64,000 bases of DNA from Niabella ginsenosidivorans (GTDB lineage: Bacteria; Bacteroidota; Bacteroidia; Chitinophagales; Chitinophagaceae). The stretch spans positions 1,302,001 to 1,366,000 of the forward strand of contig NZ_CP015772.1 in the NCBI RefSeq assembly GCF_001654455.1, in the 5' to 3' direction. Position numbers and translations under genes: made by a program. Positions 1 to 8,963 of the stretch are shown piece after piece; the first letter of the stretch is position 1, and every line of letters starts with the position of its first letter. The notes beneath the pieces were generated by a model. The model worked only from the letters and a program-made list of their open reading frames with translations. It was not told where the DNA came from and ran no database searches.

Positions 1-2
1 TA

Positions 3-95
3 AGCGTTGTGAATAATGCCATTACTCCCGGCGTTGATTTTAGTGCTTACCCGCGTGCAAAATCTTTTGTTTTGGGTGTAAACCTATCCTTATAA
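3..95 (+). CDS. SusC-type TonB-dependent outer-membrane receptor, C-terminal end (partial)
   Basis: The reading frame is open from the window edge and ends at a TAA at 93-95. The last residues read AYPRAKSFVLGVNLSL, the typical final beta-strand of SusC/RagA receptors, which end in an aromatic or hydrophobic residue for outer-membrane insertion. It lies 20 bases before a susD-type gene, the invariant SusC-SusD order of Bacteroidota polysaccharide loci. By family knowledge it would be the TonB-driven import barrel for the glycan bound by the SusD lipoprotein. Only 30 residues are visible, so substrate cannot be judged from it; the neighbourhood suggests a glycosaminoglycan. Confidence 0.85.
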   Translation, partial: SVVNNAITPGVDFSAYPRAKSFVLGVNLSL

Positions 96-115
96 CCATT
101 AAAGCGATTACAATA

Positions 116-1993
116 ATGAAATACAGAACAGTATTCAGACCGGCAATGATCATTGCCACATTTTGGGTGCTGGTAATAGCAGGAGGCTGTAAAAAAGCAC
201 TGGAAACCACGCCTTATTCCTACTTTACCAGCGATAATTTTTATACAAGCATTGATGAGGCCTATATGGCTACCCTTGGAGTATACGGCGCAGTATCTTC
301 CTGGGACGGCTATGGCTGGAATATTCCGATGGTGTTTGATAATGATAATGACATCGGGCAAACCTCAGGAATTGCTGCCGATAACTGGCGGATCATTCCG
401 CACTATTCCGGCATCCCTGAAACGGATATGTTCTATGGTACCTGGAGCGCTTTGTACCAGGGCATTGACCGGGCAAATGTTGTTTTGGAAAAAATTCCTG
501 AAATGAGCATTTACAGCAGTGGGACAGATGATGAAAAAGCACAATTGAACCGGATGCTGGGAGAAGCAAAATTCCTGCGGGGATTTTACTATTCAGAGCT
601 GGTGCGCCTATGGGGGGATGTGCCGTTCAAAACAACCTCATCAAAAGCGGGGGACGACCTGCACCTGGGGCTTACTGACCGGTACACTATTTATGAACAG
701 ATCATTAAAGATATGCAGGAGGCTGCAGCATTGCTTCCTGAAGCGATGCCCACGGATGAACGCATCAATAAATGGGCGGCAAAAGCCATGCTGGCCCGCG
801 TGGCTTTGTTTGCGGGCGGCTATTCTTTAAGGGCCAACGGACAAATGCAGCGGCCTGATAATTATAAGGATTATTATAAACTGGCGCAACAGCAGATTAA
901 TGAAATAATGGCTGCCAATCCCTATAAGCTCAATCCAAGCTACCCGCAGGTATTTATAAATCAGTGCAAGCACGTGCTGGAGCCCACGGAAAGTATTTTT
1001 GAAATAGCGTTTTACACGCCTACAGGCCCTGCAGGTGAGGCGCCCAATGCTTCCCGTTTTGGTTATTTTAATGCGCCTGCCACGGCTACCGGCGTATATG
1101 GAGGTACTTCCGCCCGATGCTTAACGGTGCGTCCTTTTTATGAAAGTTACCAGCAAGGTGATTTCAGAAGGGATTTTGCAATAGCCCGGTTTAAGATTGA
1201 TGCAGACGGCAACAGGGTGTATATTGTTTCCGGAAAAAATGATCAGAACTGGACGGTAGGAAAATGGAGCCGGGAGTACCAGACCAATTCGCCAACAGAA
1301 ATAGGCAGTACCGATATCAATACAGTGATTATGCGTTATTCTGATCTGTTATTGATGCAGGCAGAGGTAGAGAACGAATTGAATGAAGGGCCCAACCAGA
1401 TTGCACTGGACGCTATTAACCAGGTACGCAGAAGGGCTTACGGACTGGATATGGCCGGAAGCGGCATTACGCTTTCTGTTACCAATGGAGGATCCGGCTA
1501 CACCGCTGCACCTACGGTAACCATTTCCGGTGGCGGAGGCAATTATGCTAATGCTGTTGCAACCCTTAAAAATGGCAGTGTCAGTGGCGTTACTATGTAT
1601 AATGCCGGCTTTGGATATACAGCCTTGCCTACCGTGACGGTTTCCGGGGGAGACGGAACCGGCGCTGAAATTACCGCCAGCCTGGCTGCCAAGCCATCAA
1701 AGGCCGACATTGATATTCCTTCGGGTTTAACCAAGCAGGCCTTTCTGGATACGCTGATCAGTGAGCGGGCAAAAGAGCTTTGTTTTGAAGGGATGCGCCG
1801 GGCAGATCTGATCCGCTGGAACCTGCTGGGTACCAGAATTGCCCAAACGTATGCACAACTGCAGGCCATACGTTCTACCTATCCTTATCCTGCGGGTACC
1901 AATTTTGTACCCGGCAAACATGAACTGTATCCGTTTCCTCAGAATGAAACAGATGTTAATAAGAATATTACAAGACAAAATCCCGGATATTGA
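116..1993 (+). CDS. SusD/RagB-family surface glycan-binding lipoprotein with an extra repeat insert
   Basis: A 625-residue protein with a lipoprotein signal peptide (lipobox IAGGC, Cys about residue 25). The N-terminal SusD-like region (ALETTPYSYFTS..., helical TPR-type repeats with GEAKFLRGFYYSELVRLWGDVP) and the C-terminal region (ERAKELCFEGMRRADLIRW, ending KNITRQNPGY) are both clear. SusD proteins dock on the SusC barrel and bind the glycan. Residues about 451-525 are an insertion absent from typical SusD proteins, containing two copies of a GxGYTxxPTVTxSGG motif. The insertion sits between VRRRAYGLD and the SERAKELCFEGMRR segment. The gene is preceded by susC and its stop codon directly abuts a group II intron. 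A heparin or chondroitin sulfate target is inferred from downstream enzymes only. Confidence 0.93.
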   Translation: MKYRTVFRPAMIIATFWVLVIAGGCKKALETTPYSYFTSDNFYTSIDEAYMATLGVYGAVSSWDGYGWNIPMVFDNDNDIGQTSGIAADNWRIIPHYSGIPETDMFYGTWSALYQGIDRANVVLEKIPEMSIYSSGTDDEKAQLNRMLGEAKFLRGFYYSELVRLWGDVPFKTTSSKAGDDLHLGLTDRYTIYEQIIKDMQEAAALLPEAMPTDERINKWAAKAMLARVALFAGGYSLRANGQMQRPDNYKDYYKLAQQQINEIMAANPYKLNPSYPQVFINQCKHVLEPTESIFEIAFYTPTGPAGEAPNASRFGYFNAPATATGVYGGTSARCLTVRPFYESYQQGDFRRDFAIARFKIDADGNRVYIVSGKNDQNWTVGKWSREYQTNSPTEIGSTDINTVIMRYSDLLLMQAEVENELNEGPNQIALDAINQVRRRAYGLDMAGSGITLSVTNGGSGYTAAPTVTISGGGGNYANAVATLKNGSVSGVTMYNAGFGYTALPTVTVSGGDGTGAEITASLAAKPSKADIDIPSGLTKQAFLDTLISERAKELCFEGMRRADLIRWNLLGTRIAQTYAQLQAIRSTYPYPAGTNFVPGKHELYPFPQNETDVNKNITRQNPGY

Positions 1994-3901
1994 GTGTCAC
2001 GAATAAATGATGATTTTCAAATTAGTTCTTTGACGTTATTATTTAATGCTATGTAGATGATGATGGCCGGCCCATCGGTAGCGACTTGCAGGAGTAGCTA
2101 TCAAACCACCTTTAGCTGCTTCAATTAAGAGTTGAGGTAGTGAGCATCAAAGGAAAAGGCATCGATAAAGGTGTCAGGTGAGTGTTAATGAAGGCGAACA
2201 ATAGTGAACTGTCATCAGAGGCGTCGAAAGGATAAGATGATGTCAAAACCAATATGCAGTATCAATGTTGGGATAAGCAATAAGGTTACCTGTTTACTGT
2301 TATTGCGGCATCCGGCGTATAGACAGCGCGATCGTAACACAGGCGTTTACATGGGACGTGAGAACCAGTCGTTGCAATGTTAAGAGAAAACTTCAAGCAA
2401 GAGACACTGTAAGAAGGAAAGTATCGATGTGCAGCACTGGGGCAGAAACTTCCGTAGTAGTGCTGATAGCTATTGAAAGATAGCAGTAGCGAAGGGGAGT
2501 TGTTTTCCAGTTTTTATTCATTAACGAAAACTGATATACTGACGAGTAAATCAGGAGGTACGAAGATGAGCAAAGCAAAACCGTTTAGTATTAGTAGACG
2601 ATTGATGATGGCAGCCTATCAGAAGGTGCAATCAAACAGAGGAAGCGCAGGTGTGGATGAAGTTAGTATGAGCGAATTTGATAAAGGCTACAGAAACCAT
2701 CTGTACAAACTTTGGAATCGCATGAGTTCAGGCAGCTACATGCCACCGGCGGTAAAACTGATTGAGATACCGAAGAAAGGAGGTGGACTAAGACCTCTGG
2801 GCATACCCACAATCGCAGACCGGATTGCCCAATCTGTAGTAAGAGGGCTATTAGAGCCAACGCTGGAGCCACTGTTTGTAAAAGACTCTTATGGTTACCG
2901 TCCGGGAAAATCAGCCAAACAGGCTGTAGAAAGAGTGAGGCAACTATGCTGGCAACAGTCATGGGTGATAGACCTTGACATTAAAGGGTTCTTTGACAAC
3001 ATTCCGCATGATCTGCTGATGAAGGCAGTCAAAAGGCATTGTGAAACAAAGTGGTTACTGTTATACATTGAAAGGTGGCTGACAGCGCCACTGCAGTTGC
3101 AAGATGGGACACAAGTAGCAAGAACCCAGGGAGTTCCCCAAGGTTCTGTTATCGGTCCGCTGATTGCTAATCTCTATCTCCATTACACAATGGATAAATG
3201 GTTAAGCATAGAGTATCCAAAATGTTCACTTGTCCGTTATGCTGATGATGCCATCATCATGTGCAGATCACAGAATGAAGGTCAGACAGTAATGAAAGCG
3301 TTAGAGAAAAGATTAACGGACTGTGGTCTTGAAATGCATGCATTGAAAAACAAAGCTGGTGTACTGTAAGGACAGTAACAGAAGATCTTACAAAGACTAT
3401 CCAGTTGTCTGGTTCGACTTTCTTGGTTTTACGTTTAGACCAAGACAAGCACAGAACGGTAGAAAGGATGGGTCATTCACTAATTTTCTGCCAGCGGTCA
3501 GTACAAAAGCGATGAAAGCGATGAACGAGAAGATGAAAAAGTGGGGAGCATTAACAAAGACAACAAACACGTTGCAAGAAATAGCACAAGAGATTAATCC
3601 TGTAATCCGGGGATGGATCAATTATTATGGAACATTTTATAAAACAAAAATGAAAGAGTTTATGCACTTATTAAATGTTAAGCTCGAAGGCTGGGCAAGA
3701 CGCAAATACAAAAGACTTCGAACAGGAGGTATGAAGACCGTTAGATGGCTTCATCAAATCTCTATGCGCCGACCAAAAATGTTTGCGCATTGGGAACTAC
3801 TGAACTCGAAACCAACGGTTGGAAAATCGGAGCGGTATAACGGGAGACTGTTACGTACCGTTCTAACAGAATCTCAGGCTGCGATGCCTGGGTTTACTTA
3901 C
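1994..3901 (+). mobile_element. Group II intron inserted directly after the susD stop codon
   Basis: A retroelement of about 1.9 kb between susD and the next sulfatase gene. The 5' end is placed at GTGTC (1994) because the eight exon bases before it, GATATTGA (1986-1993), can pair with TCAATGTT at 2262-2269, a plausible EBS1-IBS1 contact with two G-U pairs. Bases 1994-2565 would hold domains I-III and part of IV; the phrase GGGGCAGAAACTTCCGTAGTAGTG (split here only as a landmark, about 2439-2462) is typical of bacterial group II introns. A reverse transcriptase/maturase gene follows, then a textbook domain V (3830-3863) and a domain VI hairpin (3873-3892). The 3' boundary is approximate, between about 3899 and 3905. 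Splicing would restore a short susD-sulfatase spacer. Confidence 0.85.
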
Positions 3902-3904
3902 TAA
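2566..3904 (+). pseudogene. ltrA: Group II intron reverse transcriptase/maturase, frameshifted
   Basis: The start is the ATG at 2566, six bases after AGGAGGT. The first frame (2566-3369) carries the fingers and palm: IPKKGGGLRPLGIPT, DSYGYRPGKSA, LDIKGFFDNIPH, QGVPQGSVIGPLIANLYLH and the catalytic RYADD. Frame 1 then runs into a stop at 3367-3369. The continuation KTKLVYCKDSNRR and the thumb/domain X (FDFLGFTFRP, INPVIRGWINYYGTFY, ARRKYKRL) are in the +1 frame, so one extra base lies near 3340-3347. No HNH endonuclease domain is visible. The second frame continues through intron domain V and stops at 3902-3904, at or just past the 3' splice site, which is unusual. Intact maturases of this type are a single chain of about 420-450 residues. 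A sequencing error could give the same picture. Confidence 0.85.
3830..3863 (+). ncRNA. Group II intron domain V
   Basis: A 34-base element: GAGCGGTA (3830-3837) pairs completely with TACCGTTC (3856-3863), and AACGG pairs with CTGTT around a GAGA tetraloop, leaving a small bulge on the 3' side. The AGC catalytic triad is at 3831-3833. This matches the highly conserved domain V of bacterial group II introns. A second hairpin follows, CTCAGGC and GCCTGGG around TGCGAT (3873-3892), with a nearby A at 3896 as a possible branch point: domain VI. Confidence 0.9.
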
Positions 3905-3928
3905 CAGAGTATAAATAAAATTTAAGGA

Positions 3929-5440
3929 ATGAAAAATAAAAAGAATATACAATGGTTACTGGCGGTCCTGCTATTATTGGTACTGGGCGGATGCAAATCT
4001 TCAGAAAAAAAGGAAGAAACAAAACGTCCGAATATACTGATCATCATGTCAGATAATCAGTTTGCCGGGCATGTGGGGGTTTATGGAGACTCAACCGTGC
4101 GTACCCCTAATATGGATAAAGTAGCCGGGGAGGGCGTACGGTTTACCAATGCTTTTTGTAATTCTCCCTCCTGCACCCCTTCAAGAGCTGGCTTTCTTAC
4201 CGGGCAGGATATATGGCGGTTAAAAGAAGGAGCCGATCTGTGGAGCATATTGCCGACAGAATATAAATTATACCCGGATCTTCTGGAAGCCTCCGGTTAC
4301 CAGGTAGGATTTCAGGGCAAAGGCTGGGGGCCCGGCAGCTTTGAGGCAAATGGCCGTAAAAGGAATCCTGGTGGCAATCCCTATGAAAGCTTCGCGCAGT
4401 TTTTGCAACAGAAGAAAAAAGACGCGCCCTGGAGCTACTGGATCAGCAGCCATGAGCCGCACCGGCCTTATGAAGTAGGCATCGGTGCAAAATCAGGAAT
4501 TGATCCTGCTAAGGTAAAAGTACCGGGCTACCTGCCCGATGCGCCCGATGTGCGTACGGACATAGCAGACTATTATCATTCCGTTGAAGTATTTGATAAA
4601 GAGCTGGGTGATGCGCTGCAGCTTTTAAAACAAAGTGGCGAGCTGGAAAATACGGTCATTGTTGTGTGTAGTGATAATGGCTGGCAGATGCCGCGCGGCC
4701 TGGCCAACCTGTATGATTTTGGTACCCATGTGCCGTTGATTATAGCATGGCCCGGGAAGTTTAAGCAGGGTACGGTTGCCGATGGCCTGGTTACCCTGAA
4801 CGACCTGGCGCCAACCTTCCTTGAATTGGCGCACCTGCCGGTGCCTGCAGCAATGACGGCCAAAAGCCTGTTACCGGTTTTAGATAAGAACGGCAAAGGC
4901 ACTCAGGAAAGAGATTTTGTAGTGCTGGGAAGGGAACGGCACGCCTTTGTGCGGCAGCACGGACTGGGTTACCCCGGAAGAGCTATAAGGACAAAAGAAT
5001 ATTTATACATTCGCAATTACGAGCCTGACCGTTGGGCAGCCGGTGACCCGCCTTTATATGGAGATATTGATCCTTATATGCTCAATTACCCGGGGCCGGC
5101 CAAATTTTACATGATGGCGCATAAAGAGCAACCTGCTGTAAAGCCCCTGTTTGAGCTGGGAATGGGCAAGCGCCCCGCGGAAGAGCTGTTTGATATTGTA
5201 AAGGATCCTTACGAACTGCACAACCTGGCAGCAGACCCGGTATACAAAGACATAAAGGAAAAGCTGGCAGCACAAATGCAGGCCTACCTGGTGCAAACAA
5301 AAGATCCGCGTGCTACTGGCGGCGATGTATCCATCTGGGATAAGGCTCCTTACTTCAGTGATATTGATAAGCGGGCGCACCCAAGCGCAGAAGCCATTAA
5401 AGAATTCAAGCTGGATTCAGTATACGATTATTTAAAATAG
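3929..5440 (+). CDS. Sulfatase lipoprotein, N-sulfoglucosamine sulfohydrolase (SGSH)-like
   Basis: A 503-residue alkaline-phosphatase-fold sulfatase with a lipoprotein signal (LVLGGC, Cys22). The metal site begins at NILIIMSDN, and the formylglycine signature is CTPSRAGFLTG with catalytic Cys82. The segment VPGYLPDAPDVRTDIADYY followed by SDNGWQMPRGLANLYDFGT resembles human heparan N-sulfatase (VPYFVPNTPAARADLAAQY and SDNG...NLY...G), so removal of N-sulfate from glucosamine is the most likely activity (SulfAtlas S1_8-like, by recall). AAGGA lies directly before the ATG. It was presumably next to susD before the intron inserted. Activity needs a formylglycine-generating maturase, which is not encoded in this window. 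Confidence 0.85.
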   Translation: MKNKKNIQWLLAVLLLLVLGGCKSSEKKEETKRPNILIIMSDNQFAGHVGVYGDSTVRTPNMDKVAGEGVRFTNAFCNSPSCTPSRAGFLTGQDIWRLKEGADLWSILPTEYKLYPDLLEASGYQVGFQGKGWGPGSFEANGRKRNPGGNPYESFAQFLQQKKKDAPWSYWISSHEPHRPYEVGIGAKSGIDPAKVKVPGYLPDAPDVRTDIADYYHSVEVFDKELGDALQLLKQSGELENTVIVVCSDNGWQMPRGLANLYDFGTHVPLIIAWPGKFKQGTVADGLVTLNDLAPTFLELAHLPVPAAMTAKSLLPVLDKNGKGTQERDFVVLGRERHAFVRQHGLGYPGRAIRTKEYLYIRNYEPDRWAAGDPPLYGDIDPYMLNYPGPAKFYMMAHKEQPAVKPLFELGMGKRPAEELFDIVKDPYELHNLAADPVYKDIKEKLAAQMQAYLVQTKDPRATGGDVSIWDKAPYFSDIDKRAHPSAEAIKEFKLDSVYDYLK

Positions 5441-5506
5441 CAGTTTTCATCAAATGATTCGGCTGATACAGGTCATGCCGCTTCATGCAGTAATACTCAG
5501 ATCCCG

Positions 5507-6427
5507 TTGAACAATATATACGCCATTGGAATAGATGTAGGGGGCTCCTCGCTGAAATGCGGGGTGATAAACGGTGCAGGAGAGGTTGTGTATGCCCTGG
5601 TACAACCCATGAGCGCAGCCGGCAGTGAAGCTGCCATTATCACACTGATCACAGCGGCCATCAGGCAATGCGCTGCAGTAGTGCCCGGAGCCGTTGCCGG
5701 CGTGGGCATCGGGTTCCCGGGGATTGTGGAAGATAATGTGGTAATAGGAGGGGCAGACAATCTGCCCGGCTTTGAAAATGTGCCCCTGGGTAAACTATTG
5801 CAGCAGCAAACCGGCTACCGCATTATTATAGATAATGATGCCAATATGATGGGCTTTGGCGAGCTGACATACGGCGCAGCCAAAGGATGCAGTGATCTTG
5901 TTTTCCTTACTGTTGGCACGGGCATCGGTGGCGCCCTGGTGATCGATAAAAAATTGTATGGGGGGTATAAAAACAGGGGTACCGAACTGGGGCATATGAT
6001 CATCCAGCATAATGGAACCCGCTGCTCCTGCGGCGCCAGGGGCTGTTTTGAAGCATACGCATCCATAACCGCGCTGATCCGTAACTATAAAGCATTAAGG
6101 AATAACAAAGAGGTTGCGGTAGACGGAAAAATGATCGTGACCCGTTATTTGCAGCATCAGCCGGAGGCGGTTGCAGCTATGCAAAAGCATTTTGAATATA
6201 TGGCCGCAGGCATTGCCGGTCTGGTCAATATTTTCAGCCCGCAAAAGGTGGTGATCGGCGGCGGTATCAGTGAAGCCGGCGCTTTTTATATAAAAGAAAT
6301 AGCAACAAGGGTCAAACTGCTTGCAATGCCGGTTACCATGCAGCATACAACGCTGGCAGCGGCTGCGTTGGGCAACAGGGCCGGCCTGCTGGGCTGTGCG
6401 GCAAGGGTATTCCGGCCGCTTTCTTAA
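5507..6427 (+). CDS. ROK-family sugar kinase
   Basis: A 306-residue ROK protein without an N-terminal helix-turn-helix, so a kinase rather than a repressor. It shows the phosphate-binding DVGGSSLKCG, IGFPGIVEDN, NDANMMGFGE, TVGTGIGG and the zinc motif CSCGARGCFEAYAS. No ATG lies in frame near the start; TTG at 5507 is chosen because the resulting N-terminus (NNIYAIGIDVGGS) lines up without gap with the paralogue at 18863-19810 (TGMYAIAIDVGST). It probably phosphorylates an amino sugar such as N-acetylglucosamine released from glycosaminoglycan disaccharides; similar kinases occur in Bacteroides heparin loci. Substrate is inferred. Confidence 0.9.
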   Translation: MNNIYAIGIDVGGSSLKCGVINGAGEVVYALVQPMSAAGSEAAIITLITAAIRQCAAVVPGAVAGVGIGFPGIVEDNVVIGGADNLPGFENVPLGKLLQQQTGYRIIIDNDANMMGFGELTYGAAKGCSDLVFLTVGTGIGGALVIDKKLYGGYKNRGTELGHMIIQHNGTRCSCGARGCFEAYASITALIRNYKALRNNKEVAVDGKMIVTRYLQHQPEAVAAMQKHFEYMAAGIAGLVNIFSPQKVVIGGGISEAGAFYIKEIATRVKLLAMPVTMQHTTLAAAALGNRAGLLGCAARVFRPLS

Positions 6428-6475
6428 TATTTTATTATAAGTATCGGTTCATGCGGCCCAAATAAAAATGTACAA

Positions 6476-7735
6476 ATGCAGCAAAGAAATAATTTTTTGG
6501 TAGGGATCATATTACTGATCTGGTTTGTGATATCATTTGTTACCAATATTCTTGGCCCCCTTATGCCTATCATTATTCAAACCTATCAGCTCAGCCTTAC
6601 CATGGCTTCTTTTTTACCCTTCTCTTTTTTCCTGGCTTATGGGATTATGTCGGTTCCGGCCGGGATGATGATTGAGCGGCTGGGTGAAAAAAGATCCATG
6701 CTCATCGCCTTTGCGCTGAATTTTTGCGGTGCGCTGATCTTTGCATTGAACCCCCAGTATATTATGGCACTGGCCTCGCTGTTTGTGATCGGCATTGGCA
6801 TGGCCATGTTGCAGGTAATTATCAACCCGCTGATGCGTACCGCAGGTGGCGAGGAAAATTTTGCTTTTTTTTCGGTAATGGGGCAGCTGGTATTTGGTAT
6901 GGCTTCCTTTATAAGCCCTTTTGTGTTTTCCTACCTGTTAAAAGAGCTATCGCTACCGCCTGCCGGCAATGCTTTGATAGAGGGGCTGGGCTCCCTGGTA
7001 AAAAACGGGCTGCACTGGACAGCATTGTACTGGTTGTTCAGTTGTATTTTTTTGCTGATGCTCTTGTTGCTCCTGTGTATCCGTATGCCGGCAGTGCAAT
7101 TAAAGGAAGACGAAAAGGCCGGGGCGGCAGCCGTATATTTTGAGCTGCTGAAAAAACGCGATGTGTGGCTCTTTTTTACAGGGATTGTAGCTTACGTAGG
7201 TACAGAACAATCGCTGGCTAACTGGATGTCGGAGTTTTTAAAACGCTACCACCATGTAGATCCTGCCACGGGCGGTGCAAATGCCGTAGCCTGGTTTTGG
7301 GGGTTGATGACCATTGGCTGTTTGCTGGGGCTGATGGTGCTAAAGCTCTGGGATTCCAGGACCGTTTTAAAAGCGGCAGTATTGCTGACATTGGTTGTGC
7401 TGTCTGTTGCGCTGCTGGGCAGTAAGAGCTGGTCTTTATGGGCTTTCCCGCTTGCAGGGTTTACGATTGCGGTAATGTTCTCCGTGGTATTTTCACTGGC
7501 GCTGAATTCTGTAAGCAAACATCATGGCTCTTTTTCAGGCATCCTCTGTTCGGGCATATTTGGCGGAGCGCTGATCCCTTTTATTGTTGGTGCGTTGGGC
7601 GATTGTATCGGGCTGCGCTATGCATTGATGTTTCTGTATATTACATTAGGCTATTTGTTTTTTATTGCCGGCTATGCAAAGCCCATCATCAGTAATAAGA
7701 CCATGACGGTTAAAGAATTTTTTTCAGGAAAATAA
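6476..7735 (+). CDS. MFS sugar permease, FHS/FucP-like
   Basis: A 419-residue inner-membrane protein with about twelve hydrophobic helices. The N-terminal half shows NILGPLMPIIIQTYQLS, FFLAYGIMSVPAGMMIERLGEKRSM and GIGMAMLQVIINPLMRT, the pattern of fucose/glucose-galactose permeases (FHS family, proton symporters). The central loop (about residues 205-225) is charged. It lies 48 bases after the ROK kinase and 11 bases before the heparin lyase gene, so it is in the same transcription unit. The likely role is uptake from the periplasm of the mono- or disaccharides produced by the lyases and sulfatases. The exact sugar cannot be read from the sequence. Confidence 0.88.
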   Translation: MQQRNNFLVGIILLIWFVISFVTNILGPLMPIIIQTYQLSLTMASFLPFSFFLAYGIMSVPAGMMIERLGEKRSMLIAFALNFCGALIFALNPQYIMALASLFVIGIGMAMLQVIINPLMRTAGGEENFAFFSVMGQLVFGMASFISPFVFSYLLKELSLPPAGNALIEGLGSLVKNGLHWTALYWLFSCIFLLMLLLLLCIRMPAVQLKEDEKAGAAAVYFELLKKRDVWLFFTGIVAYVGTEQSLANWMSEFLKRYHHVDPATGGANAVAWFWGLMTIGCLLGLMVLKLWDSRTVLKAAVLLTLVVLSVALLGSKSWSLWAFPLAGFTIAVMFSVVFSLALNSVSKHHGSFSGILCSGIFGGALIPFIVGALGDCIGLRYALMFLYITLGYLFFIAGYAKPIISNKTMTVKEFFSGK

Positions 7736-7746
7736 TAAAGTAATCA

Positions 7747-8901
7747 ATGATCAAAAAAAGATTCATAGCAGGCGTTTTGCTGGTATTGGCAGCCTTCCCG
7801 GTCTTTGCACAGAACGCGGGTACGGACCCGGTAACCACCCGGGTAAATGTGCAAGCTGATTCAGCCAGGGAGGCCGATATTATAGACGGGGAATGGGTGG
7901 CTGTTGGCATCAACCGGCCTTATTCCATACAAAAAGATGCAGGGCTTCCTTTTGAAGGAAGACCTTCTTATCGTTTTGAGCTGAAGACAGATGATAATTC
8001 ACTGCAAGGCTATGAAGAAGGCAGTACCAAAGGAAGAGCGGAGCTTTGCTACTGCTATGCTACTGCCGATGACTATAAGAACCTGCCTCCGGGAACCTAT
8101 GCAACCGACCAGGTACTGAAGCTGGTATACAACAGGGGCAAGGGGCAATGCCCGCAGGGCTCAAAGTGGGCCTATCGCTTTTCGGTCTTTATACCGTCAT
8201 CACTGCCGGAAGAAGTGAACACCATCTTTGCCCAGTGGCACGGTATGCCTTCAAGAACGCTGGTACAGGACCCCTCCGGGAAAGTGATGCAGCTGACCCC
8301 GCAGCAGTTTGTAGCATTGAGTGACAGTATGATTTTTGAAAAGGATCTGGGCCATGAGAAGATAGCTGTCATTAACAAAAATGGCAAGCAATCCTTTAAG
8401 GCCGGCAAAAAGAACGGGTGGAAAGTTGAGCAGGGAGGATATCCCCCGCTGGCTTTTGGTTTTTCGGACGGCATGTTTTATATCAAAGCAAATTCCGACA
8501 GCAGGTGGATGACTGATAAAACAGACCGCACCCTTGCAAGCCCGGGTAAAGTGGGTATTATGCAGTCGGTAAGCTCTGCGTATAAAACTTCCACTATTGC
8601 TTACAAGATGCCGTTTGCAGCGTTTCCAAAAGATACCTGGGTCACGTTTGATGTAGCTATAGACTGGTCCGTTTACGGCGGTGCAAACAACAAAGTAGAA
8701 AAGCCCGGTATGCTGGATGTGGTGATGCATTATCAAAAAGATAAAAAGCCGGTAAACGATCACATCGTCAATAATCAAAAAATACTGATCGGCCGTAATG
8801 ATGAAAATGGTTATTATTTTAAGTTTGGCATCTATCGTGTAGGCAGCAATACAGCGCCTGTAGTGTATAACCTGGCTGATTTTTCTCAAAAAGAACGTTA
8901 G
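7747..8901 (+). CDS. Heparin lyase I (polysaccharide lyase family 13)
   Basis: A 384-residue secreted beta-jelly-roll lyase with a signal peptide ending near AFPVFAQ (residue 22). The mature part closely follows Pedobacter heparinus heparinase I as remembered: RVNVQADSA, WVAVGINRPY, PSYRFELKTDDNSL, GRAEL, YNRGKGQCPQGS, FAQWHGMPSRTLV, GWKVEQGGYPPLAFGFS, TSTIAYKMPFAAFPKDTW, ILIGRNDENGYYFKFGIYRVG. His165 in WHG corresponds to the catalytic His, and the C-terminal Lys and Tyr in YYFKFGIYRVG to the other active-site residues. It cleaves highly sulfated heparin or heparan sulfate by beta-elimination, leaving 4,5-unsaturated uronates. This is the most diagnostic gene for the substrate of the locus. 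Confidence 0.95.
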   Translation: MIKKRFIAGVLLVLAAFPVFAQNAGTDPVTTRVNVQADSAREADIIDGEWVAVGINRPYSIQKDAGLPFEGRPSYRFELKTDDNSLQGYEEGSTKGRAELCYCYATADDYKNLPPGTYATDQVLKLVYNRGKGQCPQGSKWAYRFSVFIPSSLPEEVNTIFAQWHGMPSRTLVQDPSGKVMQLTPQQFVALSDSMIFEKDLGHEKIAVINKNGKQSFKAGKKNGWKVEQGGYPPLAFGFSDGMFYIKANSDSRWMTDKTDRTLASPGKVGIMQSVSSAYKTSTIAYKMPFAAFPKDTWVTFDVAIDWSVYGGANNKVEKPGMLDVVMHYQKDKKPVNDHIVNNQKILIGRNDENGYYFKFGIYRVGSNTAPVVYNLADFSQKER

Positions 8902-8963
8902 TCGTATACTTTAAAAAGGGCTGTCAGCCTTGTGAAAAAAGTGTTGCAAATTTTAAAACAGGA

